From the NCBI GenBank assembly GCA_914767715.1, contig OU612071.1, forward strand, positions 6,989,493 through 7,053,492: 64,000 bases of DNA, in the 5' to 3' direction. This document shows, piece after piece, positions 47,991-58,680 of this stretch. The stretch is from Membranipora membranacea (taxonomy: Eukaryota > Bryozoa > Gymnolaemata > Cheilostomatida > Membraniporidae). Made by a program: the position numbers and the translations under genes. Position 1 is the first letter of the stretch; every line of letters starts with the position of its first letter. A model generated the notes under the pieces. The model was not told the DNA's origin. It worked only from the letters and a program-made list of their open reading frames with translations, and made no database searches.

Positions 47991-48746
47991 ATGAGCAATT
48001 CATTTTATGTAGTTCTGCCATCAAATGCATCTTTAAAATTTTTTCCAGATAATAAACTTCATTCATATAAGACTAAAATCCCAAAACTTCCAATTCATGA
48101 TGGTGCCTGGGAGGTGGGAATGACAGAAATTCAGTTTCCTGCCAGATGGCCAAATGTCATGAATGCAAAGGTTTGGATTAAATTCTCCAACGGAACAATG
48201 ACTGAGTTCAGTTTGCACGATGGGTTTTACCCCTCTGTTGAAAAGCTGGTCTCCGAAATAACAAAGGTCATCAGCAATGCTGGGTGCACGGGTAATTTAA
48301 GTATATACTATGACGAGCTTCGTGATAGAACAGCTATAACAGTGAAGGGTAATGAAGTAGCCGGTGTGACTTTCACAGAAAACCTAATACAGATCATGGG
48401 TTTTAACAAAAACCATGGCGAGTTATTTCTAAATGGAGTTCATTGGTCAGGCGCAGCTAGCGATATCAATGATGGTTTGGTTGGGCTATTTGTGTACACA
48501 GATATTATTCAGCGTAGATTGGTTGGAGACGTAATGGTGCCATTGCTCAGAGTTGTACCGGCTGAGCCATCTCGCCAAAGCTCAACATTTAAGTGGGTTA
48601 CTTTTCAAGACGTGCAATATGTTCCAGTTGTCTCCACACATACAGACACAGTGGAGGTGAATATAAGGCGAGACGATGGAGGAATAATTGCATTTGAGAA
48701 AGGAAAGACAAACGTGACGCTACATTTCCGGAAAGTCAAACCATGA
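47991..48746 (+). CDS. Polinton minor capsid (penton-like) protein
   Basis: 251 residues beginning MSNSFYVVLPSN, the usual start of Polinton minor capsid proteins. The family is predicted to form a single jelly-roll that occupies capsid vertices, like adenovirus penton base. Beta-strand-rich throughout: WEVGMTEIQFP early, LRVVPAE in the middle, and VTLHFRKVKP at the end are family-like segments. No transmembrane segment. Its TGA overlaps the next ATG as ATGA, pointing to coupled late expression with the following gene. The assignment rests on family resemblance and on its place in the capsid gene block. Confidence 0.85.
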   Translation: MSNSFYVVLPSNASLKFFPDNKLHSYKTKIPKLPIHDGAWEVGMTEIQFPARWPNVMNAKVWIKFSNGTMTEFSLHDGFYPSVEKLVSEITKVISNAGCTGNLSIYYDELRDRTAITVKGNEVAGVTFTENLIQIMGFNKNHGELFLNGVHWSGAASDINDGLVGLFVYTDIIQRRLVGDVMVPLLRVVPAEPSRQSSTFKWVTFQDVQYVPVVSTHTDTVEVNIRRDDGGIIAFEKGKTNVTLHFRKVKP

Positions 48747-49171
48747 GTAGATCATATAGCTTTGATACCCCGTCAAACATATTACATAAACATTACAAAG
48801 GAAATGCGTACCAACAAGGTGGCTTTATACCTGTATTTCGCGGTGCAACAAGACAGCGTGGCTATGGGTTAGGAGGTGTCTTCACGCGTATTTTTAGAAG
48901 TTTTGCGCCAACTCTCAAAACTGTAGCAAAGTCAGCTGGCAAGCAACTACTAAAGACAGGTGCTAACTTTGCTTCTGATTTGATTGATGGACAGAAACTT
49001 TCCACTGCTGCAGTCAAAAATTTGACCTTAGGTGGGAAGAAACTTATTAGAACTCTAACCTCAGACATAACTGGAGGCAAAAGGGGAGGAGTCAAGAGGA
49101 AACTGGCTGTGGGAGGTTTGAAGGGCAATAAAAAGCGACGGCTACAGAAGAAGCGCGACATTTTCTCATAG
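48743..49171 (+). CDS. pVI/pX-like basic virion protein
   Basis: 142 residues, overlapping the penton gene by ATGA. The N-terminus is short, then a Gly-rich stretch leads into a long amphipathic helix (about 44-83, GGVFTRIFRSF..). The C-terminal third is Lys/Arg-rich (KRKLAVGG, KKRRLQKKR). I109-T110-G111-G112|K113 fits the adenovirus protease consensus. Layout and position resemble adenovirus pVI/pX and their Polinton counterparts: membrane-active and DNA-condensing virion peptides. Which of the two it corresponds to cannot be told from sequence reading alone. Confidence 0.6.
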   Translation: MSRSYSFDTPSNILHKHYKGNAYQQGGFIPVFRGATRQRGYGLGGVFTRIFRSFAPTLKTVAKSAGKQLLKTGANFASDLIDGQKLSTAAVKNLTLGGKKLIRTLTSDITGGKRGGVKRKLAVGGLKGNKKRRLQKKRDIFS

Positions 49172-49176
49172 GCAAA

Positions 49177-50526
49177 ATGACAACAACAGGTGAATATCAA
49201 AAACTTGACAAACATGCTGTGGAAATTGCTATGGATGAATTACAGATCTTTGACAACATTCACGTCAACACAAATCTTAAGGAATCTGAGATCCATGAGA
49301 TAACACCAGAGACGCATCCTCAAGGCTTAGAACCAGTGACATTCGAAATAACCGGATCCAATACTCACTACTATGATCTTGCAAACTCGTTACTTCATCT
49401 TCAGATCATGATTCAGAATTCAGATGGAACTAAATTGGATACTGATGGAACGAAAGTTGTTGTAACTCCATCACAGCAGATTTTTCATAGCTTGATTTCT
49501 AAGTTCTCAGTACTGCTTAATCACAAACAAGTTGAAGATAATGTACATTATGCACACAAAGCATTTCTTACCAACATTTTGAATCATGATGACGGAGCTA
49601 AGCACACTCATTTGCGAACAGTTGGATGGATATCAGACGACATGATTGAGGAGCATTCTGAGCAATTAACTGGTACTCAAGACGCAAAAATGAAAGCAAG
49701 GGCTGCAAAGCTAGCGGGAAGTCCAGTACTAGACCTCATTGGAAGATTGAACTCCCCGATTTTCATGCAAAAAAAGTATATGTTGCCAGGGGTTTCAATG
49801 AGGTTTGAATTGCAATTTAACAGCCCACAATTTGTCCTACAACATATTAAAGGTGTTACGGATCCGCATGATTACAAAATTGAGATTGTTAAGGCATCAA
49901 TGCTGATGAGAAGATTAGAAGTGCATCCGTCTGTCAGCATCTCACATATTGAGACTCTGCGTAAAACACCAGCCAAGTATGTAATGAATGGGTCGGATGT
50001 CAAGTTCTTTACGATCTCACCAGGAAGAGGAAGTGAAACAATTACGGTATTATCAAACCAACAGGAGCCCAAACTGATCATTTTTGGTATGGTAAAGCAC
50101 TCTGCCAAGAATGGGTCCTACAACCACTCCCCATTTAAGTTTGAACCATTTCACCTATCATCCATCAATGTTATGGTTAACAACAACTATGCGCTGAAGA
50201 AACCACTAGTAGTTGACTTTGAAAAGAATATCTATATGAGAGCTTATCATAATCTTCAAACAGTGTGTGAGAAAACCTTCACAGAGCAAGGTAACGGGAT
50301 AACACCAGAACATTTTAAGAGCAGCCTTTGTCTCTATGCTTTTGATTTGACAAGCGATTGGTGTCATGGTGAAGGGACCCATCTGCAGCGCATAAGTGAC
50401 ACAAAAGTAGAACTTACTTTCTCCCAACCACTGAATGAGACTGTCAATTTGATGGTTTACTATGAGTATGACGAATTACTGAATATTGATGAATTGAGGA
50501 ATGCAAGTTTGGCATCGGTATCATGA
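49177..50526 (+). CDS. MCP: Polinton major capsid protein (double jelly-roll hexon)
   Basis: 449 residues starting at ATG 49177, five bases after the preceding stop. The family usually measures 430-650 residues. Characteristic segments are ELQIFDNIHVN near the N-terminus, EFEITGS-like VTFEITGSNTHYYDL, SPIFMQKKYMLPGV in the middle, and FTEQGNGITPEHFKSSLCLY near the end. Homologues are often annotated in animal genomes as 'uncharacterized protein F54H12.2-like'. It is predicted to form trimeric double-jelly-roll capsomers like adenovirus hexon. Intact. The stop overlaps the protease start as ATGA. Confidence 0.9.
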   Translation: MTTTGEYQKLDKHAVEIAMDELQIFDNIHVNTNLKESEIHEITPETHPQGLEPVTFEITGSNTHYYDLANSLLHLQIMIQNSDGTKLDTDGTKVVVTPSQQIFHSLISKFSVLLNHKQVEDNVHYAHKAFLTNILNHDDGAKHTHLRTVGWISDDMIEEHSEQLTGTQDAKMKARAAKLAGSPVLDLIGRLNSPIFMQKKYMLPGVSMRFELQFNSPQFVLQHIKGVTDPHDYKIEIVKASMLMRRLEVHPSVSISHIETLRKTPAKYVMNGSDVKFFTISPGRGSETITVLSNQQEPKLIIFGMVKHSAKNGSYNHSPFKFEPFHLSSINVMVNNNYALKKPLVVDFEKNIYMRAYHNLQTVCEKTFTEQGNGITPEHFKSSLCLYAFDLTSDWCHGEGTHLQRISDTKVELTFSQPLNETVNLMVYYEYDELLNIDELRNASLASVS

Positions 50527-50984
50527 ACTCACAACAGCTAAGGAATATTTTGAACAGTGATGAGCACACATCAAGGCTGAACCCGAGTGTTAAATCATTG
50601 GATGAATTTGTGAACACCGAGATATTTATTCCATCAATGAATATTGTCAACTTTGACCAATCTCATCAGCCAGGAAGCCATTGGATCGCGGTGAATATAA
50701 CAGACTCCGGAAGCATAGAGTACTTTGACTCATATGGAGACACTGTCCAAAATATTTTGATTGATACCAAACTAAAACAAATGGGAAGAATAAAGCGTAG
50801 TAAACATGTATTGCAAGGGATTTCTACAGTTTGTGGACAATATTGTCTTATTTTTCTGTTGATGCGAGCAAGAAACTACTCATACAAAAATATTTTATCT
50901 AAATTGAGACAAGTTGACTCATCAAGGGAGAGGGACTTTATTGTTAGCCAAGTGATCAATGACCTTTATTTTGGAAATATTTAA
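50523..50984 (+). CDS. PRO: Adenain-like maturation cysteine protease
   Basis: 153 residues of the Ulp1/adenain fold. Catalytic residues by motif: H53 (GSHWIAV), D69 (EYFDSYG), Q98 (LQGIST) as the oxyanion-hole residue, and C104 (TVCGQYC). The family processes capsid-associated proteins during virion maturation; likely substrates are the GG-site proteins at 45727 and 48743. It starts inside the major capsid stop (ATGA). It is the last gene of the plus-strand block, followed by AATAAA at 51034. Confidence 0.92.
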   Translation: MNSQQLRNILNSDEHTSRLNPSVKSLDEFVNTEIFIPSMNIVNFDQSHQPGSHWIAVNITDSGSIEYFDSYGDTVQNILIDTKLKQMGRIKRSKHVLQGISTVCGQYCLIFLLMRARNYSYKNILSKLRQVDSSRERDFIVSQVINDLYFGNI

Positions 50985-51033
50985 AAAAAAAAGGTAGAAG
51001 TTTTTGATAAAAATATGCTATATAATGAAAATC

Positions 51034-51039
51034 AATAAA
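51034..51039 (+). terminator. Polyadenylation signal of the plus-strand block
   Basis: AATAAA 50 bases after the protease stop; another AATAAA lies at 51117-51122. The 315-base gap between the convergent protease and polymerase genes holds nothing else recognisable. Confidence 0.6.
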
Positions 51040-51299
51040 TATTTTAACAGAGCACAGATTTATACAGTAAACATCCATGTGGAATACAAATGCAAATGAA
51101 TATACATGGGAAGTTTAATAAACCACAAGAGTAAGCATTTCTCATCACGATAAAAGGAGGTGAGACATTAGAAAAATATCATAGAAGCATAGACACCATA
51201 AGTGGAAGCATGTACATGTTATCATTTAAAGAAATTCAAGGGTGAGTTCAGAAATCAGTGTTCATGCATAGTATTTAGCGCAATATTTTTCATAATACA

Positions 51300-54200
51300 C
51301 TATAAATTAATAGGTGAAGTAGACACACCATCATCACAAACTAACCGTTTCGCGTAGAAAAAAGAAAGTCCAGACCTTAATTGGGTATATGTGACCATTG
51401 AGTTTTTCTTTCTCATGATCCCTTTATTTGTACCAAAAACAGGTTTTTTGGTGGTAAGTGTGCCAAGAAAGTGTGCTTTGTTGAAAGAATTCAAATTACG
51501 CATTATTCCTTTAGTGCTAGTTTTACTGGTTGATGCATTGAAAGTGTGATAGGTTTTGGCGTTTAGTGCAATGATCCCAGTGCCTGAAAACTCCTCTTTA
51601 AACAAACCAGGTGTTCGCTTATGATATACATGTACAGTCTTACAGCAAGGTTGCATGGTCCATGGAAGACCTTGAACTTTAGTCTCAACGAAGGATTTTT
51701 TATGCTCCGCACAGAATTCAGGGATAAACCATTCACCAAATTCTTCAAAATACTGTTGTCTTAAGTTCATGGGAACCAAAGATTCCAAATCCCCACATGT
51801 AGCAAAATAGGCCGAATCGGTATCCATGCACACATACTCAAAAGAAGAATCGTGAAAGAATTTTTGCATGAAATCATAATAGAACTGCAGCATGCGTAAC
51901 TTGGCAATTTGCAGAATAGAGAAGCCTATTATTATGGGAGTATCAAGTTTTATTTTCTTTTTACTCAACTCGATCTCAAATACATCGTCATCCAACTCCT
52001 CTATAGACATAAAATTTTTGTTGTTGACATATGAGTTAGCTGTTTTGAGGTCAGTTGTATATTTGATATCGGTAAACCGTTCCTTATTAATTATAGTGGC
52101 CCCAAAAATAGCGTTACCCTGTAACTTAGCGGTGTCAGATCTGACCTTGGTTGAGGGGTCACCATCACCTTGTCTTCTTTCATCACAGATTGCTTCTCCA
52201 AACTCACGGAAACACCGATGTTTTTTGAATTGAACTATTTGGTAAATTTTCGAGATCTTTAGTCCATGGTCAATGTACCATTTCAGCAGAGATGTTAATA
52301 CCAGAATTTTTTTACCAAACATACTACCAATGAGGGATCGCTGTGGAGTTCGATACAGATTGTTCTCAATCGCAAAGTTCTTCATCAGAGGGGAGAGATC
52401 TTCCCGACTGATGCTAACATTTTTGAAAATTGGTGGCATTTCCTGAAACTTAGATTGTAAATCAGTTGGCACATGTACATCACATTCTACAAGACCAAAA
52501 AAGCTCTCTGATTCTATTGCTGAAATAATTTCACTCTCAGTCATCGATTTCTTTTCACTCATATCTCTAAAAGAAAGTTTTTTCACAAATCTAGAGACCA
52601 TCCTAGATGATTTTTTTTGTTCTAACCACTTGCACTCAAAAATAGAGACAACTTTGAAACCTAGCTTTTGTAAATATCCCTCCTTTTCTACTGTGTCCTG
52701 ATACAATTGTTGATAAGGGACACCATTAATGGGATTTGTTCCCTGATTGTTCGTGTTTGGGCATTGTGGGATTGGGCATCCGTGAAAAATACAGCCGTGA
52801 AACTGGTATACGGTGTTATTTTCTTTGCAAAATCCATCAACTGGTAAGGCATGCTGACCCAAATAAATTTCACCTTGGTTATATTTGTGTCTGATATGTG
52901 TCTTTGTCAAGTGAGCATTGAACTCAAGCCACTCATTGGCTAAACGCCCTCGAACATCCACAAAGCATGGATAGAAATTTTCGTCACATCGTCGTCTGAT
53001 CATACAGCCGGTTGGTAAAGGCTGCATCGCTGCATATAGATATAAACTATTGGCATCATAGCCTTTTATCTGTTTACAAATTTTTGCCTGCTGACCATAT
53101 TTATTTGACTTAAGATAGGTTTTATCACACTCATGGTACCTATGAAACACAAGTGCTGGCCCTCCAACAATGTTATCTCTGATTGTCTTATGTAAGTCTG
53201 AATTTTTTTGAGATATGAGTGGAATAGAAAATTCATTTGTCAATGACTCCTTGAAAAGCCATTTTGTAGCAAGTGATGGGACACTGACAGCATCTTTGAG
53301 CATGTCTAAACCTTTTGAGATGTACACAGAGGACTGTTTCTCAAGAGCCTCAAGAAATGGGACCACATCCAAATTGTTGTACCATATCAGGAAATCACGC
53401 ATGGTTTCCATATTGTGATCACGCCATATCTTTTTGCAGTAGTCGTATTCATCATGCGTAATATTGGACTGTCTAAGGGATGAATAAAATGCAGAGTGAG
53501 GGGGTAACGTAGTCGCATCAAGCATGTCCAAAGAAGTGATGTATTCATACGGGAAGTAGCCTTTTTGCACAGAACAATTGTAAGCTTTTAGGAAGGACTC
53601 ATAAGAAAATCCTGGCGCGATATAATTAGTGGCATCTACAAATTTTAATTTTTTGGTTTTAATACATTTCATACAATTGTTTCTTTTTATTGCAAATTTT
53701 ATTTGATCTGTTTGACATAGGTGACGGATCAAAGGCGCACGGATGACATTTAAGTCATACTTTTGACCGTTAAAAGAGACCACTGGCAGTTCCGCTAAGT
53801 GGTCTTTGAGCTTTTCGATAAGACTACCAATACTATTGGATTGATATTTTGCGGGATGGGACCAATGTTTCTGTGAGTATTCTAATTCGGTTTGCATGCG
53901 CATGCTATCTAAGCTCTCAAGTTTTTCCAGCAGGGGGGAAACTTTTTCTAGACACAGAGAGTATGCAATATCACTGAGATGAGACAAGTAAATGACAAAT
54001 TTTTTAACAAGCGTGTCAGTGTCTCCATCACTTACTAAACAAAATGGATCAAGGTACCCAGGGATGTTGGAACACACACTGATGCTCATGAGCTTGTGGT
54101 CATTGTTAAAAGTCAGCTTGGGTGTGTTTTCTAAAGTGGACTTGGGTAAGTAGCACTCGATATCAAATGTCACACGATAGGGATAAAACCGTAATTCATT

Positions 54201-55541
54201 AGGAATGGTAAGTCCTGTCCTATTCTCTATCTCGTCAAAGATATTACCCGGTGGGTGAAATACATCTTTATCAAATCTGTAGCGTGATTGCTGCTTAGCA
54301 CAAATTTTCCTATGTCGCAGAAGGTTATTTTTTCTAGGGAAGCTCAACTTGCATGTTTTGCAAGTAAAACACTTAGAAAAAGTTGACATATCTTGTATGT
54401 AACAGAAGTGTTTGCCAACCATACACAAGTTTAGCTCTACTTTGGACTTACTCAATGATTGAAACAACAGTGTGCAGTTTCCATCACTTGACAAGCTGTA
54501 TACTGATATCTTGAGGTCAAAAATCTTTTCGATAGATGTCAAATCATCTAAAGTCACCCCTTGGAACTCAGAGGCTGAAGGTAGAGATCCACCAATGTAT
54601 TCAACAAATCTATGGAGCAAGTCATGTATTTTTACCAAACTGCTTTTTGGAAATAAACAGTCACATCGCTTTTTACAAGTGCAATTTTGTTTCAAGTAGA
54701 GTGCACGGAAGAAACAAAGATTATCAGAGATGGGTTTGTTGTTTACTCCCCTCTTTAGAGTTTTGACACATTTCAGTTTTTTTATATGTGATGGAATGTT
54801 ACCGGGTGATCCAATCTTGGGAAACGGAAGTTTACTCAGGTAAAATGATATATTTGTTACATGAAGGACACCCCATGAACTGTTGGGTCGATTGGCTTTT
54901 GCCTTTTCACATAAGTCCACACTTTCTAGAAGCTCTGCAACATCTTGCATGTCTGTTAATGATTTAATAGTCATGGGCTTATCGAAAATCATCGTGTTGT
55001 TTGCAGAACTATGGTAGTATCTTAATTCGTCGGTATTGGTGTTTTTGAGCACATAACCTAAGCAGCATTGAAGCTTGACTTGTTTGGATAATTTTGTAAG
55101 CCAAAGGTTGCATAGAGCATCATATATTGTCACAGATTGATTTATCAGTCGGAAATTGAATATGTCAACAATTTTCCTACAACGAAAGTACGTTTTGATG
55201 GCTTCCCAATTTGACTTAAGGATGTCTTTAAGAGGAGATGCATGTGCAAAGGTTTCTACCTGGGTGGATTCATTTGTGTCATTGTGATTGATTGCACCGC
55301 CAATCTGTTGGGAGGCACCATCTGATCTTGACACAGTAGAATTGATTGCTTTCGAGCACTTCTGCTTGTGTAAGTTCAGTTGGTGGCGCCTGGTAAAGTT
55401 CCTGCCACAGCTATCGCATTTAAAACCGATAAAGTTTTTGTCGTGTTTGGTCTTAAAATGCCTATTGAGATTGGATTTGGTTGAGAACTCAACTAAACAC
55501 ACTTTGCACATGTACATTGATAAAGTGTTATTGCTTTCCAA
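51300..55541 (-). CDS. pPolB: Protein-primed DNA polymerase B with OTU-like and Vsr-like domains
   Basis: 1,413 residues in one exon. Order: two zinc fingers (C12, C15, H28, H33; C42, C45, H58, C62); an OTU-like cysteine protease region with D263/C266 (SDNLCFFRAL) and H378 (GKHFCYIQD); a third finger (C394, C397, H410, C414); 3'-5' exonuclease motifs D460/E462 (FDIECY), N591/D596 (FNGQKYD) and D725; polymerase motif A D829 (GYDANSLY); a Vsr-like endonuclease insertion about 880-975 (VDGFCKEN, QFHGCIFHGC, FECKW); motif B K1139 (KLQGNAIFG); motif C D1240/D1242 (MDTDSAY). It should replicate the linear element from the TIRs with a protein primer. All catalytic motifs are intact. It converges on the capsid block and lies 66 bases downstream of the next gene's stop. 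Confidence 0.95.
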   Translation of the reverse strand: MESNNTLSMYMCKVCLVEFSTKSNLNRHFKTKHDKNFIGFKCDSCGRNFTRRHQLNLHKQKCSKAINSTVSRSDGASQQIGGAINHNDTNESTQVETFAHASPLKDILKSNWEAIKTYFRCRKIVDIFNFRLINQSVTIYDALCNLWLTKLSKQVKLQCCLGYVLKNTNTDELRYYHSSANNTMIFDKPMTIKSLTDMQDVAELLESVDLCEKAKANRPNSSWGVLHVTNISFYLSKLPFPKIGSPGNIPSHIKKLKCVKTLKRGVNNKPISDNLCFFRALYLKQNCTCKKRCDCLFPKSSLVKIHDLLHRFVEYIGGSLPSASEFQGVTLDDLTSIEKIFDLKISVYSLSSDGNCTLLFQSLSKSKVELNLCMVGKHFCYIQDMSTFSKCFTCKTCKLSFPRKNNLLRHRKICAKQQSRYRFDKDVFHPPGNIFDEIENRTGLTIPNELRFYPYRVTFDIECYLPKSTLENTPKLTFNNDHKLMSISVCSNIPGYLDPFCLVSDGDTDTLVKKFVIYLSHLSDIAYSLCLEKVSPLLEKLESLDSMRMQTELEYSQKHWSHPAKYQSNSIGSLIEKLKDHLAELPVVSFNGQKYDLNVIRAPLIRHLCQTDQIKFAIKRNNCMKCIKTKKLKFVDATNYIAPGFSYESFLKAYNCSVQKGYFPYEYITSLDMLDATTLPPHSAFYSSLRQSNITHDEYDYCKKIWRDHNMETMRDFLIWYNNLDVVPFLEALEKQSSVYISKGLDMLKDAVSVPSLATKWLFKESLTNEFSIPLISQKNSDLHKTIRDNIVGGPALVFHRYHECDKTYLKSNKYGQQAKICKQIKGYDANSLYLYAAMQPLPTGCMIRRRCDENFYPCFVDVRGRLANEWLEFNAHLTKTHIRHKYNQGEIYLGQHALPVDGFCKENNTVYQFHGCIFHGCPIPQCPNTNNQGTNPINGVPYQQLYQDTVEKEGYLQKLGFKVVSIFECKWLEQKKSSRMVSRFVKKLSFRDMSEKKSMTESEIISAIESESFFGLVECDVHVPTDLQSKFQEMPPIFKNVSISREDLSPLMKNFAIENNLYRTPQRSLIGSMFGKKILVLTSLLKWYIDHGLKISKIYQIVQFKKHRCFREFGEAICDERRQGDGDPSTKVRSDTAKLQGNAIFGATIINKERFTDIKYTTDLKTANSYVNNKNFMSIEELDDDVFEIELSKKKIKLDTPIIIGFSILQIAKLRMLQFYYDFMQKFFHDSSFEYVCMDTDSAYFATCGDLESLVPMNLRQQYFEEFGEWFIPEFCAEHKKSFVETKVQGLPWTMQPCCKTVHVYHKRTPGLFKEEFSGTGIIALNAKTYHTFNASTSKTSTKGIMRNLNSFNKAHFLGTLTTKKPVFGTNKGIMRKKNSMVTYTQLRSGLSFFYAKRLVCDDGVSTSPINL

Positions 55542-55607
55542 ACAGATTAAATGAGTGTAGTAGTAGGAAGAAAAACAAGTTGAAAATATAACTAATAACT
55601 AATATAA

Positions 55608-58600
55608 CTATAAAGACAGATAGTCAAAAGACCCGTCTGCCACGGGATTAGGAAGATTTCCTGACCTTGTGGGGAGTATCTCCTCCAATCTTGCTATATT
55701 GATTTTTGGCATGATGTTAACTGCCTCTCCAATTGTTGCCAGTCCGAGCTGGACAACATATGATACACGTGTTTGGTTTCCTTTGCACGCTGCTCCTAGC
55801 TCCAATGCATCCTCGAGTGTGAGTGTCTGCTGACAGTTGTATAATCTAATCAACAAAAAAACTCGGGGATTACTTATCGATTTGTGAAGGTTTTACATGC
55901 AAATGTGATAGAAATGGCAATGAGTCACTTTATAATCTACACTACGAAGCCAACTGGCAAATCAAAGCTGTATATAGGTAATGAAGAGAAGAAGACTATT
56001 ACTCACACTGTATCAGTATTCTCTGGTGTTCCTCTTATCCTGAGACGAGCATACTGACTTCTGAAACGTTTATTGACCTTGGTACCCATAAAACATTTCT
56101 CATACTTGCTCTCTATTGCAGCAAGCGCCCGTGCCAACGGCGAAGATACTGCCGGTGAAACCTGATACCCGCGGATTGTTTTTGTTCCGTATTGGTACCT
56201 TGGGCTAATAACTGCAAAAACAACAGAAAAATAATGACATTTTGACAATAGTAAAACGACACATCATACAACAGCTGTCAATACTTTGAAATGACACCAC
56301 TGCAAAAATACCTGAAGCATTTGTCACTTATTCTATTCTCAATGTAGTGCAGTGTAAGTCCAATAACAGTGTTTAAATATTTAGTAGTTGTCCTATCCTT
56401 GCATAACATAACTCCCAAAACTAAACACAATACCAATAGTTAACCATTTTTACAGTTGTCCTTTTTTTGCAAAGTCAGTTCAGAGAAGAAACAACTTATA
56501 AAACTTACATCCTTCCGACAGTTGGTGAAGAGCAGTGATGCTCAATGGTCTTCTGAGTGTGTCCGACTTGTGCCAGACGTCACCATCCTCCTATAATCGT
56601 AAATATATAAGTTATATTTAAGGATTGTCGTTATACTCTATTTATAATGTGCAATTTACATGTATATGAATTCCATTTTTAAGGATTATGCTAATACTCT
56701 AATTATGATAAACATATGATATGAATGTGGAGAGTTTGTCATGAGAAGGATAAGAAGAATCAATAAATGGAAAACATACGTTTAGTTCGACGTCATCAAT
56801 ATCAAAGGCCTCCACCTTCACAGGGAAAACCACTAGTCCAGGAAATTGAGTTGTTGGAGGAGTTGGTGGTAGAAGTAGGGGCCTTTGTTGTGGTGGTGGA
56901 GGTGTTGGCTCTGGGGTGCTAGGCTTTTGGGAATTCTTTGCACGTTGTTGCTTGAACTCCCTCACAACTGACGAAGTAGACGGCTCTTCGTCATCTAAGT
57001 CAGGGAGTTCTCCATCATCATCCACTTTTGGTAGTGGGAGCTTAATTAAACTCAGCTTCGTCATGTTCTAAAATGATCATAATCAGAAAATTATTTAATT
57101 ATTTGAGAGTATATTATTATGAATTCAAACAGGGATGTATTGATCACAGATATACCTTGGGTTGAGAGATGGAATCTGATAAAATGATTTGATACACCAC
57201 CAAACTAGATGCATGGTATCATTTATAATTTGGGAATGCAAGTTAAGAAACGTGAGTCACCTTTTTGGATGGTTGGATGGTTTTTTTCTTTCGTTTTGGA
57301 ATCGGTGCATCAAGCATATCACCATTACCATCAACATTCTCCTCCTCACTATCGCTGAACATCTATAAAAAATAATTTTTAAAATAAGTCCAACGCAATG
57401 CGGACAACAAGCACACTTAGGTACGATGGTATACACATTGGACTTTGTCGGAGATAAATATGCATCAATGAAAGTCACTCGTGAATGACAGTTTGATACT
57501 TTGATAATCTAAAGTAAAATGTGCTTACCCGCTGATAAGCTTTGCGCTTCTTGGAGTGGGAAGCATGTAACTCATCTCTTTTTTCATCGTCTTCCGACGA
57601 TAGGACAATAGGTTCGTCGTCAACTTCATTATCAAGCTGAAATGAATAATTCCATGCTCATTACACATTAATCTTTCAAAAAGAGAAACAAGCTATTTTC
57701 AGAGTGTTGCTTTGAAATAACAGCCAGGTCATTATTCACCTGACTTTCTCATCAATCAAACTTTGACATAAGATGTGTAGTTACTATGCATTATAACGCT
57801 GTAAAAGTAGTACATTATAATATGTGAATTGAATTAAAAACAGACTCTAATAACTCACTCTTTTTAGTTTCTTTGCCGGGGACTTCCCTTTACTTGAAGC
57901 TGGTCTTTTTTTTGGACACTGTATCTGAAATTCATTCTCAAATTCTTCCTGAAACCAAACAAGTTTGGAGTTATCAATTCAATACAAGTCAATTCAATGC
58001 TAGGTTGCCTAGCAATGGTAACAGTAATTACAATAACATGTACTTCACTCCATTTAATCCCCGCACATCAAATTATGCATCAGGCAATAATTCATGAAAG
58101 TTACTTACCATTTCATCATCATATGCACCATCAGACAATTTAACCTCCTTAGCTTCATCGTCAAGAAACATACGTTTGGCATAGGAGCTCATCGCATCAC
58201 CTCCAATTCTCTTGGGCATCTAAAATGAAACAAAATGAAAAATGAATGGTTTGCTTAAAACTGAAATGCAGCTGTTTATGCAAAAATACAACATTATCAA
58301 TTTAAAACTGTTTATTGCAAAAAAAAATTTTTTAAACCAAATATGAATCAATACTCTGTTCACGCATCATTGAAATTTAGTCTCTACAACGATTATTGAA
58401 TGAGGTACACCCCAAACACAGATGGTTACAAAAAGAAAATAATGAGTTAAAAGATGAGCGTTTTCGACACGCCCTCAGGGTGGACCTAATCTTCGCTAAA
58501 AAACTGAAAAAAAAATCTTGGGCAATTTACAAAAAACACACTACAATGAAACTTAACCAGTAAAGTCAGCATTCTTACATGAATGTTGGTCCTCATGTCT

Positions 58601-58680
58601 GTTGACAGACAACCACCATCTCCCATATGGGATCTTTGCCCAGGTTTGTCATATTGACATCCAAAACAAGTGTCTAGCAT
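55608..58680 (-). CDS. Intron-rich Polinton gene: Cys/His-motif acidic/basic protein
   Basis: Ten exons on the minus strand: a non-coding one (about 58880-58795), then 58680-58579, 58219-58109, 57948-57859, 57636-57529, 57362-57261, 57067-56780, 56590-56509, 56211-56007 and 55845-55608. All introns are GT-AG; phases are 0 six times, then 1, then 2, and together encode 441 residues without a stop. Residues 5-24 form a C-x2-C-x9-H-x5-C motif (CFGC..H..C). Exon 4 has a bipartite nuclear-signal-like KKRP..KKLKR. Exons 5-6 are acidic with KKRKAY and PKRKKK patches. Exon 7 is Pro-rich (TPEPTPPPPQQRP). The C-terminal ~150 residues look globular. The Cys/His motif is reminiscent of proteins in other Polintons; function unknown. 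A nuclear regulator or DNA-binding protein is inference. Confidence 0.8.

Noticed and set aside
51892-55554. Plus-strand frames opposite the DNA polymerase
   Set aside because: Antisense shadows of the long polymerase frame without motifs of their own.
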